This document shows, in pieces, positions 46,366-56,297 of a stretch of 64,000 nucleotides of DNA; position 1 is the stretch's first letter, and the number at the start of each line of letters is the position of its first letter. Position numbers and translations under genes: made by a program. A model generated the notes under the pieces. That model was not told where the DNA came from. It ran no database searches and worked only from the letters and a program-made list of their open reading frames with translations. The DNA is taken from positions 2,898,501 to 2,962,500 of the forward strand of contig CP023454.1 in the NCBI GenBank assembly GCA_002356635.1, in the 5' to 3' direction. The stretch is from Rhodobacteraceae bacterium QY30 (GTDB lineage Bacteria > Pseudomonadota > Alphaproteobacteria > Rhodobacterales > Rhodobacteraceae).

Positions 46366-48534
46366 TCAGTCGATCTTGCCGATCGACCAGAACAGCGTCT
46401 CGCCCGAGCTGTCGTCGACGCCGTCGTTGTCGGTGATGACGAAGCCTTCGCCGGCTGCGTCGAATGTCAGACCCTCGACCTTGTCAAGCGCATAGCCATT
46501 GGTCAGCGCCTTCAGTTCCGGCAGCAGGTCGCGGACTTCTTCCTTGGCGATCACCGGCAGTTCGCCGTCCAGCGCGGCGGGCTTCAGATCCTCGAGCTTC
46601 ACGCGGAAGATCTTCTTCACCACGGCCTTGTCGCCGATCAGGTTGTCACGCTCCAGCACATACAGGTGGTCGCCCTTCACGGCCAGTTCCGACAGGCCCA
46701 TCCAGCCTTCGCCCTTGGCCTCCAGCGGATAGCGCACCGCGCTCCATTCCTCGGTCTTCAGGTCGTAGGCCAGCAGCTTGACCTGCCCGGCCGGATCATC
46801 GCCCCATTCCCGCTGGACCGCCACCCACAGCACGTCGCCCAGCTTGGCAATGCCTTCCATGCCAAAGCGGGTCTGATAAGCGAGCAGCTCGGCCGGCAGG
46901 GCGATTTCCTTCTTGATCTCGCCCTTGTCGTTCACGTTCAGGATCGCGTGCGGGGTCAGCTTCTTCGCATCCCCCTCGTTGGCCAGCCAGAAGCCGCCAT
47001 CGCCGTCGGCCACCAGTGCTTCGATGTCCAGCTTCTGGCCCGCATCGCCGCCACGGGTCACGACGGTCTGCCGGACGATCCGCGCCGGCTTCTGCGTCGC
47101 GTCGATCTCATAGATCGCGGGCATCGCGCCATAGACACTGTCCGAGGCCGCATAAAGCTTGCCCGGCGTTTCCGTATCGGCGGCCAGCGCGCCGATGGCG
47201 CCCCAGCCGATGGGCGCTTCGGCGCCGGCGGCGGTGATCGTCGGATAGGCCGGTGTGCCGTCCTGCAGTTCATAGATCATGACGTGCGCCCGCGCGCCGC
47301 CGTCCTCGTGCAGGTCCACCTCATTGGCCGAGGCCAGAAGGTTGCGGCCGGGGATCGCCACAATGCCTTCGGGGCTGACGCCCGAGGGCAGGATCTGCAT
47401 CAGCTTCGGCTGGGCCGGGTCGGTGGCGTCATAGACCCCGATGACCGAGGCGCGTTCGGACACCGCGAAGATATGGGGCTTGCCGTCGAACATCGCGAAT
47501 TCCACGCTTTCGATCTCGACTCCCTTCGATTTCGAACGTTTCTCGGGGTAGTGGCCTATTTCGGCGATGGCCTTTTCCAGGCTGTTGCCGCTGTCGTGGA
47601 CCACAGTTCCGTCCTTCTTGAAAATCGTGAAGCCGCGGGTACCGCCGTTCCAGTCGCCTTCGTTGGCAACCACAAGGTGGTCGCCGTCGATCCACTTCAC
47701 CCCGTCCGGTTCGCGGGGCTTGTCCTCGATCTTGCCGGTGAAGGCCAGCTTGCCGTCCGACTTCGTGTCGATGCCGTCCATCGAAACCGCGCCGGCCGTA
47801 AAATGCGAACCGACCTTGCCGTCCGCGCCAATGATGACGACGTGGTTGTTCTCCTGCAGGGTCACGGCGATTTCGCCCGCATCATTGATGCTGACGAACT
47901 CCGGCTCGGGGTCTTCCGGGCTGATGGCCGCAAGGCCGGTCAGGTCGATCTTCTGGAGGGCCGCACAATCGGCGGTTCCGTCCTTGACCGGCAGTTTCAC
48001 CAGATAACCCGCGGGCATCTGCGGCAGGGCGCCGTCATTCACGTCCTCGTCGCGTTCGTTCTCGATGGCGATGGCCAGGAAGCTGCCATCCTTGGCGACG
48101 TCGACCGAATCCGGTTGCCCGCCCAGATCGCAAGAGGCGATTTCCTGGCGCGCGGCCAGGTCCAGCACGGCCAGCCGCCCCGAGGGGCTGGTCTTGCTTT
48201 CCGAGGTGTTTACACCCACGAACACCCGGTCGCCGATGATATGGGCGGTGGTCGGCTCGCCGTTCACGGCGGCGTTACCCAGGGGCTTGGGCGCCTTCGG
48301 GTCAGTGATGTCGACAAAACCGACCACGCCCAGCGGACTGTCGGTATAGACCAGGGTCTGTCCGTCGCTTGATGCGGTGATGATCTCGGCCGAGGATGTG
48401 CGGGCGGTGTCTTCACCCTGCGCCATGTTGGCAATGACCGGGAAGGTCGCGATGCGGTTGAAGACCTGTTCGGACAGGGCCGGTCCGGCAAGAAGCGCCA
48501 GCGCGGAGACTGCACCGAGGAAGCGAACGGTCAT
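46366..48534 (-). CDS. Secreted esterase-like-activity-of-phytase family protein
   Basis: A 722-residue exported protein with a Sec signal peptide (MTVRFLGAVSALALLAGPAL). The N-terminal two thirds are beta-propeller repeats of the 'choice-of-anchor I'/alkaline-phosphatase-like type (GVVGFVDITDPKAPKPLGNA, GQPDSVDVAKDGSFLAIAIE). The C-terminal third is the 'esterase-like activity of phytase' module (TRFGMEGIAKLGDVLWVAVQ, LDKVEGLTFDAAGEGFVITD). A periplasmic phosphate- or phytate-scavenging role is typical but unproven. AGGAGG precedes the ATG at 48534. Confidence 0.88.
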   Translation of the reverse strand: MTVRFLGAVSALALLAGPALSEQVFNRIATFPVIANMAQGEDTARTSSAEIITASSDGQTLVYTDSPLGVVGFVDITDPKAPKPLGNAAVNGEPTTAHIIGDRVFVGVNTSESKTSPSGRLAVLDLAARQEIASCDLGGQPDSVDVAKDGSFLAIAIENERDEDVNDGALPQMPAGYLVKLPVKDGTADCAALQKIDLTGLAAISPEDPEPEFVSINDAGEIAVTLQENNHVVIIGADGKVGSHFTAGAVSMDGIDTKSDGKLAFTGKIEDKPREPDGVKWIDGDHLVVANEGDWNGGTRGFTIFKKDGTVVHDSGNSLEKAIAEIGHYPEKRSKSKGVEIESVEFAMFDGKPHIFAVSERASVIGVYDATDPAQPKLMQILPSGVSPEGIVAIPGRNLLASANEVDLHEDGGARAHVMIYELQDGTPAYPTITAAGAEAPIGWGAIGALAADTETPGKLYAASDSVYGAMPAIYEIDATQKPARIVRQTVVTRGGDAGQKLDIEALVADGDGGFWLANEGDAKKLTPHAILNVNDKGEIKKEIALPAELLAYQTRFGMEGIAKLGDVLWVAVQREWGDDPAGQVKLLAYDLKTEEWSAVRYPLEAKGEGWMGLSELAVKGDHLYVLERDNLIGDKAVVKKIFRVKLEDLKPAALDGELPVIAKEEVRDLLPELKALTNGYALDKVEGLTFDAAGEGFVITDNDGVDDSSGETLFWSIGKID

Positions 48535-48696
48535 GGGATAATCCTCCTGGAAAGCATGGAGGGTGTCATCCCGAGGGGGGATGAAGGGTTCATGACGGGA
48601 CGCTGACAGTTCTGTAACGGCTGCACCTTCCCCGGCCCGCCGGATGGGCCGAACGGCCGGTCTTTCTCTGGCCTGCGGCTTCGGGTATCTGGGGGC

Positions 48697-49743
48697 ATGG
48701 CCATCACACTTACATCCCTGACCCAGCTGGCGACGCTTGGGTTCGATGACATCATCGACGCCCGCGCGCCTGCGGAATACCAGGACGATCACATTCCGGG
48801 CGCCATCAGCCTGCCGGTGCTGGACGATGACGAACGCGCCCGCGTCGGCACGATCTACAAGCAGGTTTCGCCCTTCACGGCCCGCAAGGTCGGTGCGGCG
48901 CTGGTGGCGCGCAACGTGGCCGCCCATCTGGAAGGACCGCTGGCCGACAAGACAGGCGGCTGGCGGCCCCTGGTCTACTGCTGGCGGGGCGGACAGCGGT
49001 CGGGGTCTTTCGCGACGATCCTGTCACAGGTCGGCTGGCGGGTTGAAACGCTGGCCGGCGGCTACAAGGCCTGGCGGGGGCTGGTGGTGAAGGCGGTCTA
49101 CGACGACCCTTTCCCGGCACCGGTCATCGTGCTGGACGGCAATACCGGATCGGCCAAGACCGAGCTTCTGAACCTGCTGCCCCAGCGCGGGGTTCAGGTG
49201 ATCGACCTTGAAGGGCTGGCGAACCATCGCGGTTCGGTCTTCGGATCCTTGGGCGCCCAGCCCAGCCAGCGCACGTTCGAGGCGCGGCTTGCCATGGCAA
49301 TGGCCCGGCTGGACCCGGCCCGCCCGGTGGTGGTCGAGGCCGAAAGCGCCAAGGTCGGCCAGTGTCGCCTGCCGCCCCGGCTTTGGCGCGCCATGTGCGA
49401 CGCGCCCCGGATCAGCATCGAAGCCCCTCGCCCCGAACGCGCCGCCTATCTGATGCGCGCCTATGACGATCTGGTGGCCGACCCGGAACGTCTTTGCCGG
49501 ATCATCGACGGGCTGCGACCCCTGCATTCCGCCGAATTGATCGCAGCCTGGCAGGCCATGGCGGCCATTGGCGATTATCTGTCCCTGGCAGATGGCCTGA
49601 TGCAGGCGCATTACGATCCGCGCTACAACCGTCACCGCAGCCGGATGACCGCGGCCGTCACCGTCCTTGCGGCGGCCAGCCTTGCGCCCGAGGCGCTGCC
49701 GGCGCTGGCCGACCGTCTGGCAGAGACGGTGGGTTTGCGGTAG
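48697..49743 (+). CDS. mnmH: tRNA 2-selenouridine synthase MnmH (SelU)
   Basis: A 348-residue enzyme replacing sulfur by selenium at U34 of tRNAs using selenophosphate. An N-terminal rhodanese domain with active Cys95 (LVYCWRGGQRSGSF) is followed by a P-loop domain (VIVLDGNTGSAKTELLNLLP). GGGGGC precedes the ATG. selD, which makes the selenium donor, lies 45 bases downstream, so the pair is a self-contained tRNA-selenation operon. Confidence 0.95.
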   Translation: MAITLTSLTQLATLGFDDIIDARAPAEYQDDHIPGAISLPVLDDDERARVGTIYKQVSPFTARKVGAALVARNVAAHLEGPLADKTGGWRPLVYCWRGGQRSGSFATILSQVGWRVETLAGGYKAWRGLVVKAVYDDPFPAPVIVLDGNTGSAKTELLNLLPQRGVQVIDLEGLANHRGSVFGSLGAQPSQRTFEARLAMAMARLDPARPVVVEAESAKVGQCRLPPRLWRAMCDAPRISIEAPRPERAAYLMRAYDDLVADPERLCRIIDGLRPLHSAELIAAWQAMAAIGDYLSLADGLMQAHYDPRYNRHRSRMTAAVTVLAAASLAPEALPALADRLAETVGLR

Positions 49744-49788
49744 ACCGGCAGGCAGCGGGGGAACCCCTGTCTGACCGGAGAAATACGC

Positions 49789-50859
49789 ATGACCCTGACC
49801 CCGCCCCTTCCCCCTGCCGAGCCCCGCCTGACGTCCCTTTCCCATGGCGGCGGCTGCGGCTGCAAGATCGCGCCGGGGGTGCTGTCGGGCATCCTGCGCG
49901 GCACTTCGGCCCTGCCGGTGCCCGAGGCGCTGCTGGTCGGGATCGAGACATCCGACGATGCGGCGGTCTACCGGTTGAACGATCATCAGGCGCTGGTCGC
50001 GACGACCGATTTCTTCATGCCGATCGTCGATGACCCGCTGGACTTCGGCAAGATCGCCGCCACCAACGCGCTGTCGGATGTCTATGCGATGGGCGGTACG
50101 CCGATCATGGCGCTGGCGCTGGTCGGGATGCCGATCAATACGCTGTCGATCGGCACCATCGGCCAGATTCTGGAAGGCGGGGCCGAGGCCTGCCGTGCGG
50201 CGGGCATTCCCATCGCGGGCGGCCATACCATCGATTCGGTCGAACCGATCTATGGTCTGGTGGCCTTGGGGCTGGTCGATCCGGCCCATCTGAAGCGCAA
50301 TGCCGATGCCCGGCCGGGCGACGTGCTGGTGCTGGGCAAGCCCATCGGCGTCGGTGTCTTTTCCGCTGCGCTGAAGAAGAACGCGCTGGAGCCGGAAGGC
50401 TATGCCCGGATGATTGCCGCCACGACGCGACTGAATACTCCGGGTCCCGATCTGGCGCGGCTTCCGGGGGTTCATGCGATGACCGATGTAACGGGGTTCG
50501 GCCTTGCCGGCCATGCGCTGGAGATGGCGCGGGGTTCGGGCTGTGACCTGCATCTGGACTGGGGTGCGGCGCCGCTTCTGACCGGCGCGCGCGATCTGGC
50601 GGGACAGGGATTCATCACCGGGGCCTCGGGGCGGAACTGGGCGAGCTATGGCGCCGAGGTCGTCCTGGCGGAGGATTTCGCGCCCGAGGACCGCGCGCTG
50701 CTGTCCGATCCGCAGACCAGTGGCGGGCTGCTGGTGTCTTGCGCCGAAGATGCGGTGGATGAGGTGATGGCGGTCTTCCATCGTCACGGGTTTGGCGAGG
50801 CGTCGATCATCGGACGGGTGCAGGCCGCCGAGGGCGCAGCGCGGTTGGTCGTGGCCTGA
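49789..50859 (+). CDS. selD: Selenide, water dikinase
   Basis: A 356-residue ATP-dependent enzyme making selenophosphate. The Gly-rich N-terminus contains the catalytic Cys region GGGCGCKIAPG, so a Cys and not a selenocysteine occupies the active position. ATP-binding motifs IETSDDAAVYRLN and TDVTGFGLAGHALEMAR and the DPQTSGGLLVS loop are intact. GGAG precedes the ATG. It is co-transcribed with mnmH; selA and selB are not in the window. Confidence 0.97.
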   Translation: MTLTPPLPPAEPRLTSLSHGGGCGCKIAPGVLSGILRGTSALPVPEALLVGIETSDDAAVYRLNDHQALVATTDFFMPIVDDPLDFGKIAATNALSDVYAMGGTPIMALALVGMPINTLSIGTIGQILEGGAEACRAAGIPIAGGHTIDSVEPIYGLVALGLVDPAHLKRNADARPGDVLVLGKPIGVGVFSAALKKNALEPEGYARMIAATTRLNTPGPDLARLPGVHAMTDVTGFGLAGHALEMARGSGCDLHLDWGAAPLLTGARDLAGQGFITGASGRNWASYGAEVVLAEDFAPEDRALLSDPQTSGGLLVSCAEDAVDEVMAVFHRHGFGEASIIGRVQAAEGAARLVVA

Positions 50860-50886
50860 GTCCGCGCGGGGCGTTGATGGCGAACC

Positions 50887-50936
50887 GGGGGTTTCGCACC
50901 CCCGGACCCCCGCGGGATATTTGGGCCAAGATGAAG
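50887..50936 (+). repeat. REP-like intergenic element: hairpin plus GGATATTTGGGCCAAGATGAAG
   Basis: A GGGGGT-TTCGC-ACCCCC hairpin (50887-50903) is followed by CCCCCGCGGGATATTTGGGC and CAAGATGAAG. From memory, near-identical units are frequent between genes in Rhodobacteraceae genomes. It sits between the selD and dnaE2 3' ends, where it may act as terminator or mRNA 3'-end stabiliser. Confidence 0.5.
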
Positions 50937-50964
50937 AAGGGCGGCGGTTTGCTTGGGCCAGGCG

Positions 50965-53900
50965 TCAGTGGAAGTCGCGGCTGGGGAAAAGAAGCTTGGC
51001 CTGCTGGCGCGGGTGGTTCACGCCCGGCGCGGGACGGGTGCGCGGTGGGCGCGCCTCGTCGGAGCGGCCCGTGGCCAGATCTCCGGGCGGCAGGCCGAGG
51101 CGGGAGAGTTCGGCGGAGATATCCTCGATCCGGGTGGCGATCACATGGATCACCTGGCCTTCGCGCTGCAACCGCCCCGTGACGCGCAAGAGCCGCCCGC
51201 CCAGCACCGCGCGGCGGAAGCGTTCGTAGACCTTGGGCCAGACGATGATGTTGGACACGCCGGTCTCATCCTCCAGCGTCATGAAGATCACACCCGATGC
51301 GGTACCGGGCCGCTGCCGGGTGATGACCAATCCTGCCACCGTGACGCCGGGGCGCGGGAAGGTCGTCAGGTCCGCATGGGGCGTCACCCCCGGAAGGCGG
51401 GGCCTGAGAAGCGCCACCGGATGGGCGCGGAGCGACAGGCGGAGCGACAGGTAATCCTCGATCACCTCTTCGCCCGCGGTCATGGCGGGAAGGGTGACGG
51501 CAGGTTCGGCCAGGCCTTCGCCATCCATCGTGCCGGAAAACAGTGGCAGCGGGCGAGGCGCGCGGATGGCGCGGGCCTGCCAGAGGGCATCGCGGCGCGT
51601 GAGGCCGATGCAGGCGAAGGCATCCGCCTCGGCCAGACGGTCGAGCATGTCGGGGCGGATCCCCGCCCTGCGCCAGAGGCTTTCGACATCGGGATAGCCA
51701 TTGCCGCGTGCCGCCGCGATCCAGGCGCTGTCTTCCTCGCGCAGGCCCTTGATCTGGCGGAACCCCAGCCGCAGGGCCAGCGCGCCATCGTTCCGCGCCT
51801 CAAGCGTGTTGTCCCAGAAACTGTGGTTGACCGACACGGGCCGCACCTCGACCCCGTGGTCGCGCACATCGCGCACGATCTGGGCAGGGGCGTAGAAGCC
51901 CATCGGCTGCGAGTTCAGCAGCGCGCAGGCGAAGGCCGCCGGATGGTGCCGTTTCAGCCAGGCCGAGGCATAGACCAGCAGCGCGAAGCTGGCGGCGTGG
52001 CTTTCGGGAAAGCCGTATTCGCCAAAGCCCTCGATCTGCGCAAAGCAGCGGTCGGCGAAATCGGCGTCATAGCCGCGGGCGAGCATCCCGCCGACGAAGC
52101 GGTCGCGGAAGGTGGAAATCGTGCCCATCCGCCGGAAGGTGGCCAGCGAACGGCGCAGGCGGTCGGCCTCTTCGGGGGTGAAGCCCGCGGCGACCACGGC
52201 GATCTGCAGCGCCTGTTCCTGGAACAGCGGCACGCCGAAGGTGCGGCCCAGCACCGCGCGCAGGTCTTCGGACGGCAGGTCCACCGGTTCCTTTCCCTGG
52301 CGGCGGCTGATGTAGGGATGGACCATGCCGCCCTGGATCGGCCCCGGCCGGACGATCGCCACCTCGATCACCAGATCGTAGAAGCAGCGCGGCAGCATCC
52401 GGGGCAGGAAGTTCATCTGTGCCCGGCTTTCCACCTGGAACACCCCCACCGCATCGGCGCGGCAGAGCATGTCATAGACCGTCCCATCCTCGGGCGGGAG
52501 CGTGGCGAGCGATATCTGCAGACCGTGGTGCTGCGCCAGCAGGTCGAAGCTTTTGCGGATGCAGGTCAGCATGCCCAGCGCCAGGATGTCGACCTTCAGG
52601 ATCCGCAGCGCGTCGATGTCGTTCTTGTCCCATTCGATGGTGGTGCGGCCTTCCATCGTGGCGGGGCCGATGGGGCAAAGCTCATCCAGCCGGTCGCGGG
52701 TGATGACGAAGCCGCCGACATGCTGCGACAGGTGGCGGGGAAAGCCGATGATTTCCGCGATCAGCCGCAGTGTCAGCGCCAGACGGCGGTCGGCCGGGTC
52801 CAGCCCGATTTCGCGCAGGCGCGCCGGATCGGGCGGCGTGGTGGACCAGCCCCAGCTTTGCCCGGCGATGGCGGCCACGACATCCTCGCTTAGCCCCATG
52901 ACCTTGCCCACTTCGCGCACGGCGGCGCGCGAGCGGAAATGGATCACCGTCGCCGTCAGCCCGGCGCGGTGGCGGCCATAGGTGTCGTAGATGTGCTGGA
53001 TCACCTCTTCGCGGCGTTCGTGTTCGAAATCGACGTCGATGTCGGGCGGTTCGCCCCGCGCTTCGGACATGAAGCGTTCGAAGACCATCGAAATCACGTC
53101 AGGCGCCACCTCGGTGATGCCAAGGGCGTAGCAGATCACCGAATTGGCGGCCGAGCCGCGCCCCTGGCACAGGATGCCGCGGCTGCGGGCGAAATCCACG
53201 ATGTCCTTCACCGTCAGGAAATAGGCGGCGAAGCCCAGCGCCTTGACGATCCGCAGTTCCTTTTCGACCTTGGCGGTGGTGTCCGGCGCAACGCCGTGGG
53301 GGAAGCGGCGGGCCAGACCTTCGGCGGTCAGGCGGGCCAGCCGGTCCTGCGCGGCTTCGCCATTCTGGATTTCATCGGGGTAGTCGTAGGACAGTTCGTC
53401 CAGCGAAAAGCGGCAGCGGTCGGCAATCTGCTGTGTCCGGGCCAGCGCATCGGGGTGGTGGCGGAACAGGCGGGCCATTTCGGCGGGCGATTTCAGGCGG
53501 CGTTCGGCATTGGGCAGGGCCAGCCGCCCGATCCGGTCGATGGTCAGGCCGTGGCGCAGGCAGGTCAGCACATCGGCCAGCGGGCGGCGCGATCCGTGGT
53601 GCATCAGCACATCGCCCACCGCCACCATCGGCACGCCCGCGCGCCCCGCCAGCGCCGCCAGCGCATCGAAGCGGGGCTGGTCGCGCCCGTCATAGCGCGG
53701 CGCGGCGCCCAGGTGGACGAAGCCGGGCCAAAGCTTGCCCAGGCGGTGCAGATCCTCTTGCAGGGTCGAAAGCTTGCGGCCCGGCTGCGGCAAGGCGATC
53801 AGCACCATGCCCTGCCCCCATTGGGCCAGATCGGCGCGAGTCAGGTGGCATTCGCCTTTCGGCGCGCGGCCCTTGCCCAGCGAGATCAGCCGCGACAGCC

Positions 53901-54321
53901 GGGCATAGGCGGCACGGTCGGTGGGCAGGGCCAGCCAATCCAGCGGGCTGTCGGTCAGAACCAGCCGTGCGCCGATGATCAGGCGCGGAAGGGCGCCCGC
54001 TTGGGTCAGGGCCGGCAGGGTGCCGGTCTGGCCCACCTCTTGCCGGCTGCAACTGTCGATCAGGCTTTGCGACCGGATCGTCAGGGCCTCGGCCACGGCC
54101 GCGTCGCGCTGACGTTTCAACTCGCGCAGCGCAGTATGGGCGCGGACAACGCCCGCCAGGCTGTTGCGGTCGGTGATGGCGATGGCCGACAGGCCAAGAT
54201 CGGCGGCGCGGACGATGTATTCCTCGGGGTGGGAGGCCCCGGTCAGGAAGGTGAAGTTCGTCGTCACGCACAATTCGGCATAGGCCGGGGGCGGCAGGGC
54301 TGGATCAGGCGAAGGTGCCAT
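50965..54321 (-). CDS. dnaE2: Error-prone DNA polymerase DnaE2
   Basis: A C-family polymerase of about 1118 residues. An N-terminal PHP domain (YAELCVTTNFTFLTGASHPE) is followed by the polymerase palm with the acidic motif region DIDVDFEHERREEVIQHIYD, fingers, a helix-hairpin-helix and a C-terminal OB fold (RPGVTVAGLVITRQRPGTAS). It lacks the full C-terminal extension of DnaE1, as expected. The start overlaps the end of imuB by about 17 bases (ATG 54321, or 54327). It is the catalytic subunit of the ImuA-ImuB-DnaE2 mutasome. Confidence 0.95.
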   Translation of the reverse strand: MAPSPDPALPPPAYAELCVTTNFTFLTGASHPEEYIVRAADLGLSAIAITDRNSLAGVVRAHTALRELKRQRDAAVAEALTIRSQSLIDSCSRQEVGQTGTLPALTQAGALPRLIIGARLVLTDSPLDWLALPTDRAAYARLSRLISLGKGRAPKGECHLTRADLAQWGQGMVLIALPQPGRKLSTLQEDLHRLGKLWPGFVHLGAAPRYDGRDQPRFDALAALAGRAGVPMVAVGDVLMHHGSRRPLADVLTCLRHGLTIDRIGRLALPNAERRLKSPAEMARLFRHHPDALARTQQIADRCRFSLDELSYDYPDEIQNGEAAQDRLARLTAEGLARRFPHGVAPDTTAKVEKELRIVKALGFAAYFLTVKDIVDFARSRGILCQGRGSAANSVICYALGITEVAPDVISMVFERFMSEARGEPPDIDVDFEHERREEVIQHIYDTYGRHRAGLTATVIHFRSRAAVREVGKVMGLSEDVVAAIAGQSWGWSTTPPDPARLREIGLDPADRRLALTLRLIAEIIGFPRHLSQHVGGFVITRDRLDELCPIGPATMEGRTTIEWDKNDIDALRILKVDILALGMLTCIRKSFDLLAQHHGLQISLATLPPEDGTVYDMLCRADAVGVFQVESRAQMNFLPRMLPRCFYDLVIEVAIVRPGPIQGGMVHPYISRRQGKEPVDLPSEDLRAVLGRTFGVPLFQEQALQIAVVAAGFTPEEADRLRRSLATFRRMGTISTFRDRFVGGMLARGYDADFADRCFAQIEGFGEYGFPESHAASFALLVYASAWLKRHHPAAFACALLNSQPMGFYAPAQIVRDVRDHGVEVRPVSVNHSFWDNTLEARNDGALALRLGFRQIKGLREEDSAWIAAARGNGYPDVESLWRRAGIRPDMLDRLAEADAFACIGLTRRDALWQARAIRAPRPLPLFSGTMDGEGLAEPAVTLPAMTAGEEVIEDYLSLRLSLRAHPVALLRPRLPGVTPHADLTTFPRPGVTVAGLVITRQRPGTASGVIFMTLEDETGVSNIIVWPKVYERFRRAVLGGRLLRVTGRLQREGQVIHVIATRIEDISAELSRLGLPPGDLATGRSDEARPPRTRPAPGVNHPRQQAKLLFPSRDFH

Positions 54322-55810
54322 GGGCATACCAATCGGGGTTCTGCGGTGTGTGAAACAGCCAGAGCCGCCAGCCTTCGCGCGTTTCCACTTTCCAGTAATC
54401 CCGCAAACCACTTCGCCAGGCCGGATCGTCGAACCACCATTCCGGGGCGATCCGTTCCGGCCCACGAGCCCTGGCCTTCGTCAGCTCCATCCGGCGCCAG
54501 CGGAAACGGGCGGGCGGTTCGGCGGCGGAAGGCGCAAGCGGCACCAGCGGTTCGGGGCGGAACAGCAAGACCGGGCGTTCGGGCGTGTCTGACGCGGCAG
54601 GCCAGGGCGCGGCTTCCGCATGGGCGGCCGGCAGCGTCAGGAAGCTGCGTTCGGGGATATGGCTTTCGGCAGGGGCGAAGCGCTGAATCGCCTCGAACCC
54701 CAGCCGGTTGCCCAGACGGCTGACCAGATCGCTTAACCTGTCGCCCGCGACCTCGCCCCCGGCGGACACCTGACGCGCCGCCAGCGGTTCGGCCTGTGTC
54801 ACCGTCAGGCGCATCAGGTCGATGCCGAAACCGGCATCGATATCTTCGACCGTGGGGCGGAACAGGGCCGCGATGCGGCGCGCGTCCCGCATGGGCCGGG
54901 CCAGCCCGATTTCGGCCAGCACGGTGCTGCGGTCCACTCGCCCCAGTTCCAGCCGCAGACGCCGCGCCCCCTGCCCCGCCGCGGCAAGCCGGTCCGAAAG
55001 GCGATCCAGCAGCCGGTCAAGCCCCGCCATCACATCGCTGACCAGACCGATGGGTTCAGGCAACGTCATGCGAACGCCGAAATGCGGCGCCTCGGCCTCG
55101 GGCGAGAGGGGTTCGGGCTGCGTGCCCAGCGCCTGATCCAGCCGCAACAAAAGCCCGGCCCCAAAGCGGCGACCAAGGGGTGCGCGCGGCAGGTCGGCCA
55201 GATCGGCAATGCGGCGCAGGCCCAGGCGATGCAGCCCGGCCACGGTTTCGCTGTCGATCCGCAGGGCGGACAGCGGCAGGCGGCCCAGCGCGGCGCGGGT
55301 GGCACCGGGGGCGGCGATCCCGCCGCCGTGGCGAGCCAGCGCATGGGCCGCGCCCCGGGTATCGGCGATGGCGGCGCGCACCGTCAGGCCCGACCGCCCC
55401 AGCCGTGCAACGGCATCGGCAATCAGCGCCGCTTCGCCCCCGAACAGATGCGCGGCGCCGGTGATGTCGGCCACCACGCCATCCGATCCATCCCGCGCCG
55501 TCCAGGGGCTATAGCGCCCCGCCCAGCGCGCCAGCATCCTGAGGAAAGCCATTTCCCGCGGCAGGTCTGCCGGACGCGTGACCAGCCCCGGGCACATGGC
55601 GCGCGCGTCGGGCAGGCTCATGCCCCGGTGCAGCCCGCGGGCTTCGGCCTGGGGCGAAAGGCAGTGCAGATGTTCGGCATTCGCGGCGCGGTGAACCAGC
55701 GCGAAAGGCCCCTCACAGGGCCAAAGGCGCAAGGCCCGCTCGCTCGCCAGACGCGGAAACCACATGCAAAGAACGCGCCTTTGCATCCCAACGGACGATC
55801 CATGTTCCAT
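54305..55810 (-). CDS. imuB: ImuB, Y-family polymerase-like mutasome subunit
   Basis: About 501 residues. The start at 55810 is chosen for GAGAGG five bases upstream; a shorter form would begin at 55786 (MQRRVLCMWFPRLASERALR). The Y-family fold is present (MSLPDARAMCPGLVTRPADL), but the catalytic carboxylates of active DinB-type enzymes are not evident, as is usual in ImuB. It bridges the beta clamp and DnaE2. It overlaps imuA by about 98 bases. Confidence 0.92.
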   Translation of the reverse strand: MEHGSSVGMQRRVLCMWFPRLASERALRLWPCEGPFALVHRAANAEHLHCLSPQAEARGLHRGMSLPDARAMCPGLVTRPADLPREMAFLRMLARWAGRYSPWTARDGSDGVVADITGAAHLFGGEAALIADAVARLGRSGLTVRAAIADTRGAAHALARHGGGIAAPGATRAALGRLPLSALRIDSETVAGLHRLGLRRIADLADLPRAPLGRRFGAGLLLRLDQALGTQPEPLSPEAEAPHFGVRMTLPEPIGLVSDVMAGLDRLLDRLSDRLAAAGQGARRLRLELGRVDRSTVLAEIGLARPMRDARRIAALFRPTVEDIDAGFGIDLMRLTVTQAEPLAARQVSAGGEVAGDRLSDLVSRLGNRLGFEAIQRFAPAESHIPERSFLTLPAAHAEAAPWPAASDTPERPVLLFRPEPLVPLAPSAAEPPARFRWRRMELTKARARGPERIAPEWWFDDPAWRSGLRDYWKVETREGWRLWLFHTPQNPDWYAHGTFA

Positions 55811-56291
55811 GCGCACCTCTCTTGTTCTTGACAAGCGACCATTCCTGCCCGCCCGCGTCCTGAAACAGCGGTGCGGCCTGCCAGCGGGTTTCGGCGGCGT
55901 TGCTGCCGGCCCCCATGCGCACCAGCAAAAGCCCCGTGGTGCGCCCCGCCTCGGCCGCCAGTTGCAGCCGCCGCCCGGCCGTCAGCGACAGGGGCTTGTC
56001 GGGGCAAGCGACCACCAGCGCCAGCGGGCCGGCGCGCAACCCTTCTTCCGTGGCCCACAAGAGATCGGTTTCCGACCGCGTTTCGACCGCGATCAGGCGC
56101 GACGGATCCAGGACCGGAACCAGCCCCGGCGGAAACAGCCGTTCGGGCGCATGACGCGCACCGATCCACAGGACCGGCCCGCCCTTGTGCAGCGCCGCCT
56201 GGATCACGGCAAAGCCATGCGCCCCCGGCCCGCAAACCTCATGGACGCGGTGGGGCAGAAGCGGTGGGAAAGCTGTGGCAGCAGCAGACAT
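55713..56291 (-). CDS. imuA: ImuA, RecA/SulA-like mutasome accessory protein
   Basis: A 192-residue RecA-fold accessory protein (HRVHEVCGPGAHGFAVIQAA, GPVLWIGARHAPERLFPPGL, ETRSETDLLWATEEGLRAGP). The Walker A Lys is absent, as in the family. The start is set at 56291 (MSAAATAFPPLLPHRV) because the alternative ATG at 56303 lies inside the LexA box. imuA, imuB and dnaE2 form one SOS-inducible minus-strand operon. Confidence 0.9.
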   Translation of the reverse strand: MSAAATAFPPLLPHRVHEVCGPGAHGFAVIQAALHKGGPVLWIGARHAPERLFPPGLVPVLDPSRLIAVETRSETDLLWATEEGLRAGPLALVVACPDKPLSLTAGRRLQLAAEAGRTTGLLLVRMGAGSNAAETRWQAAPLFQDAGGQEWSLVKNKRGAHGTWIVRWDAKARSLHVVSASGERAGLAPLAL

Positions 56292-56297
56292 GGGTAG

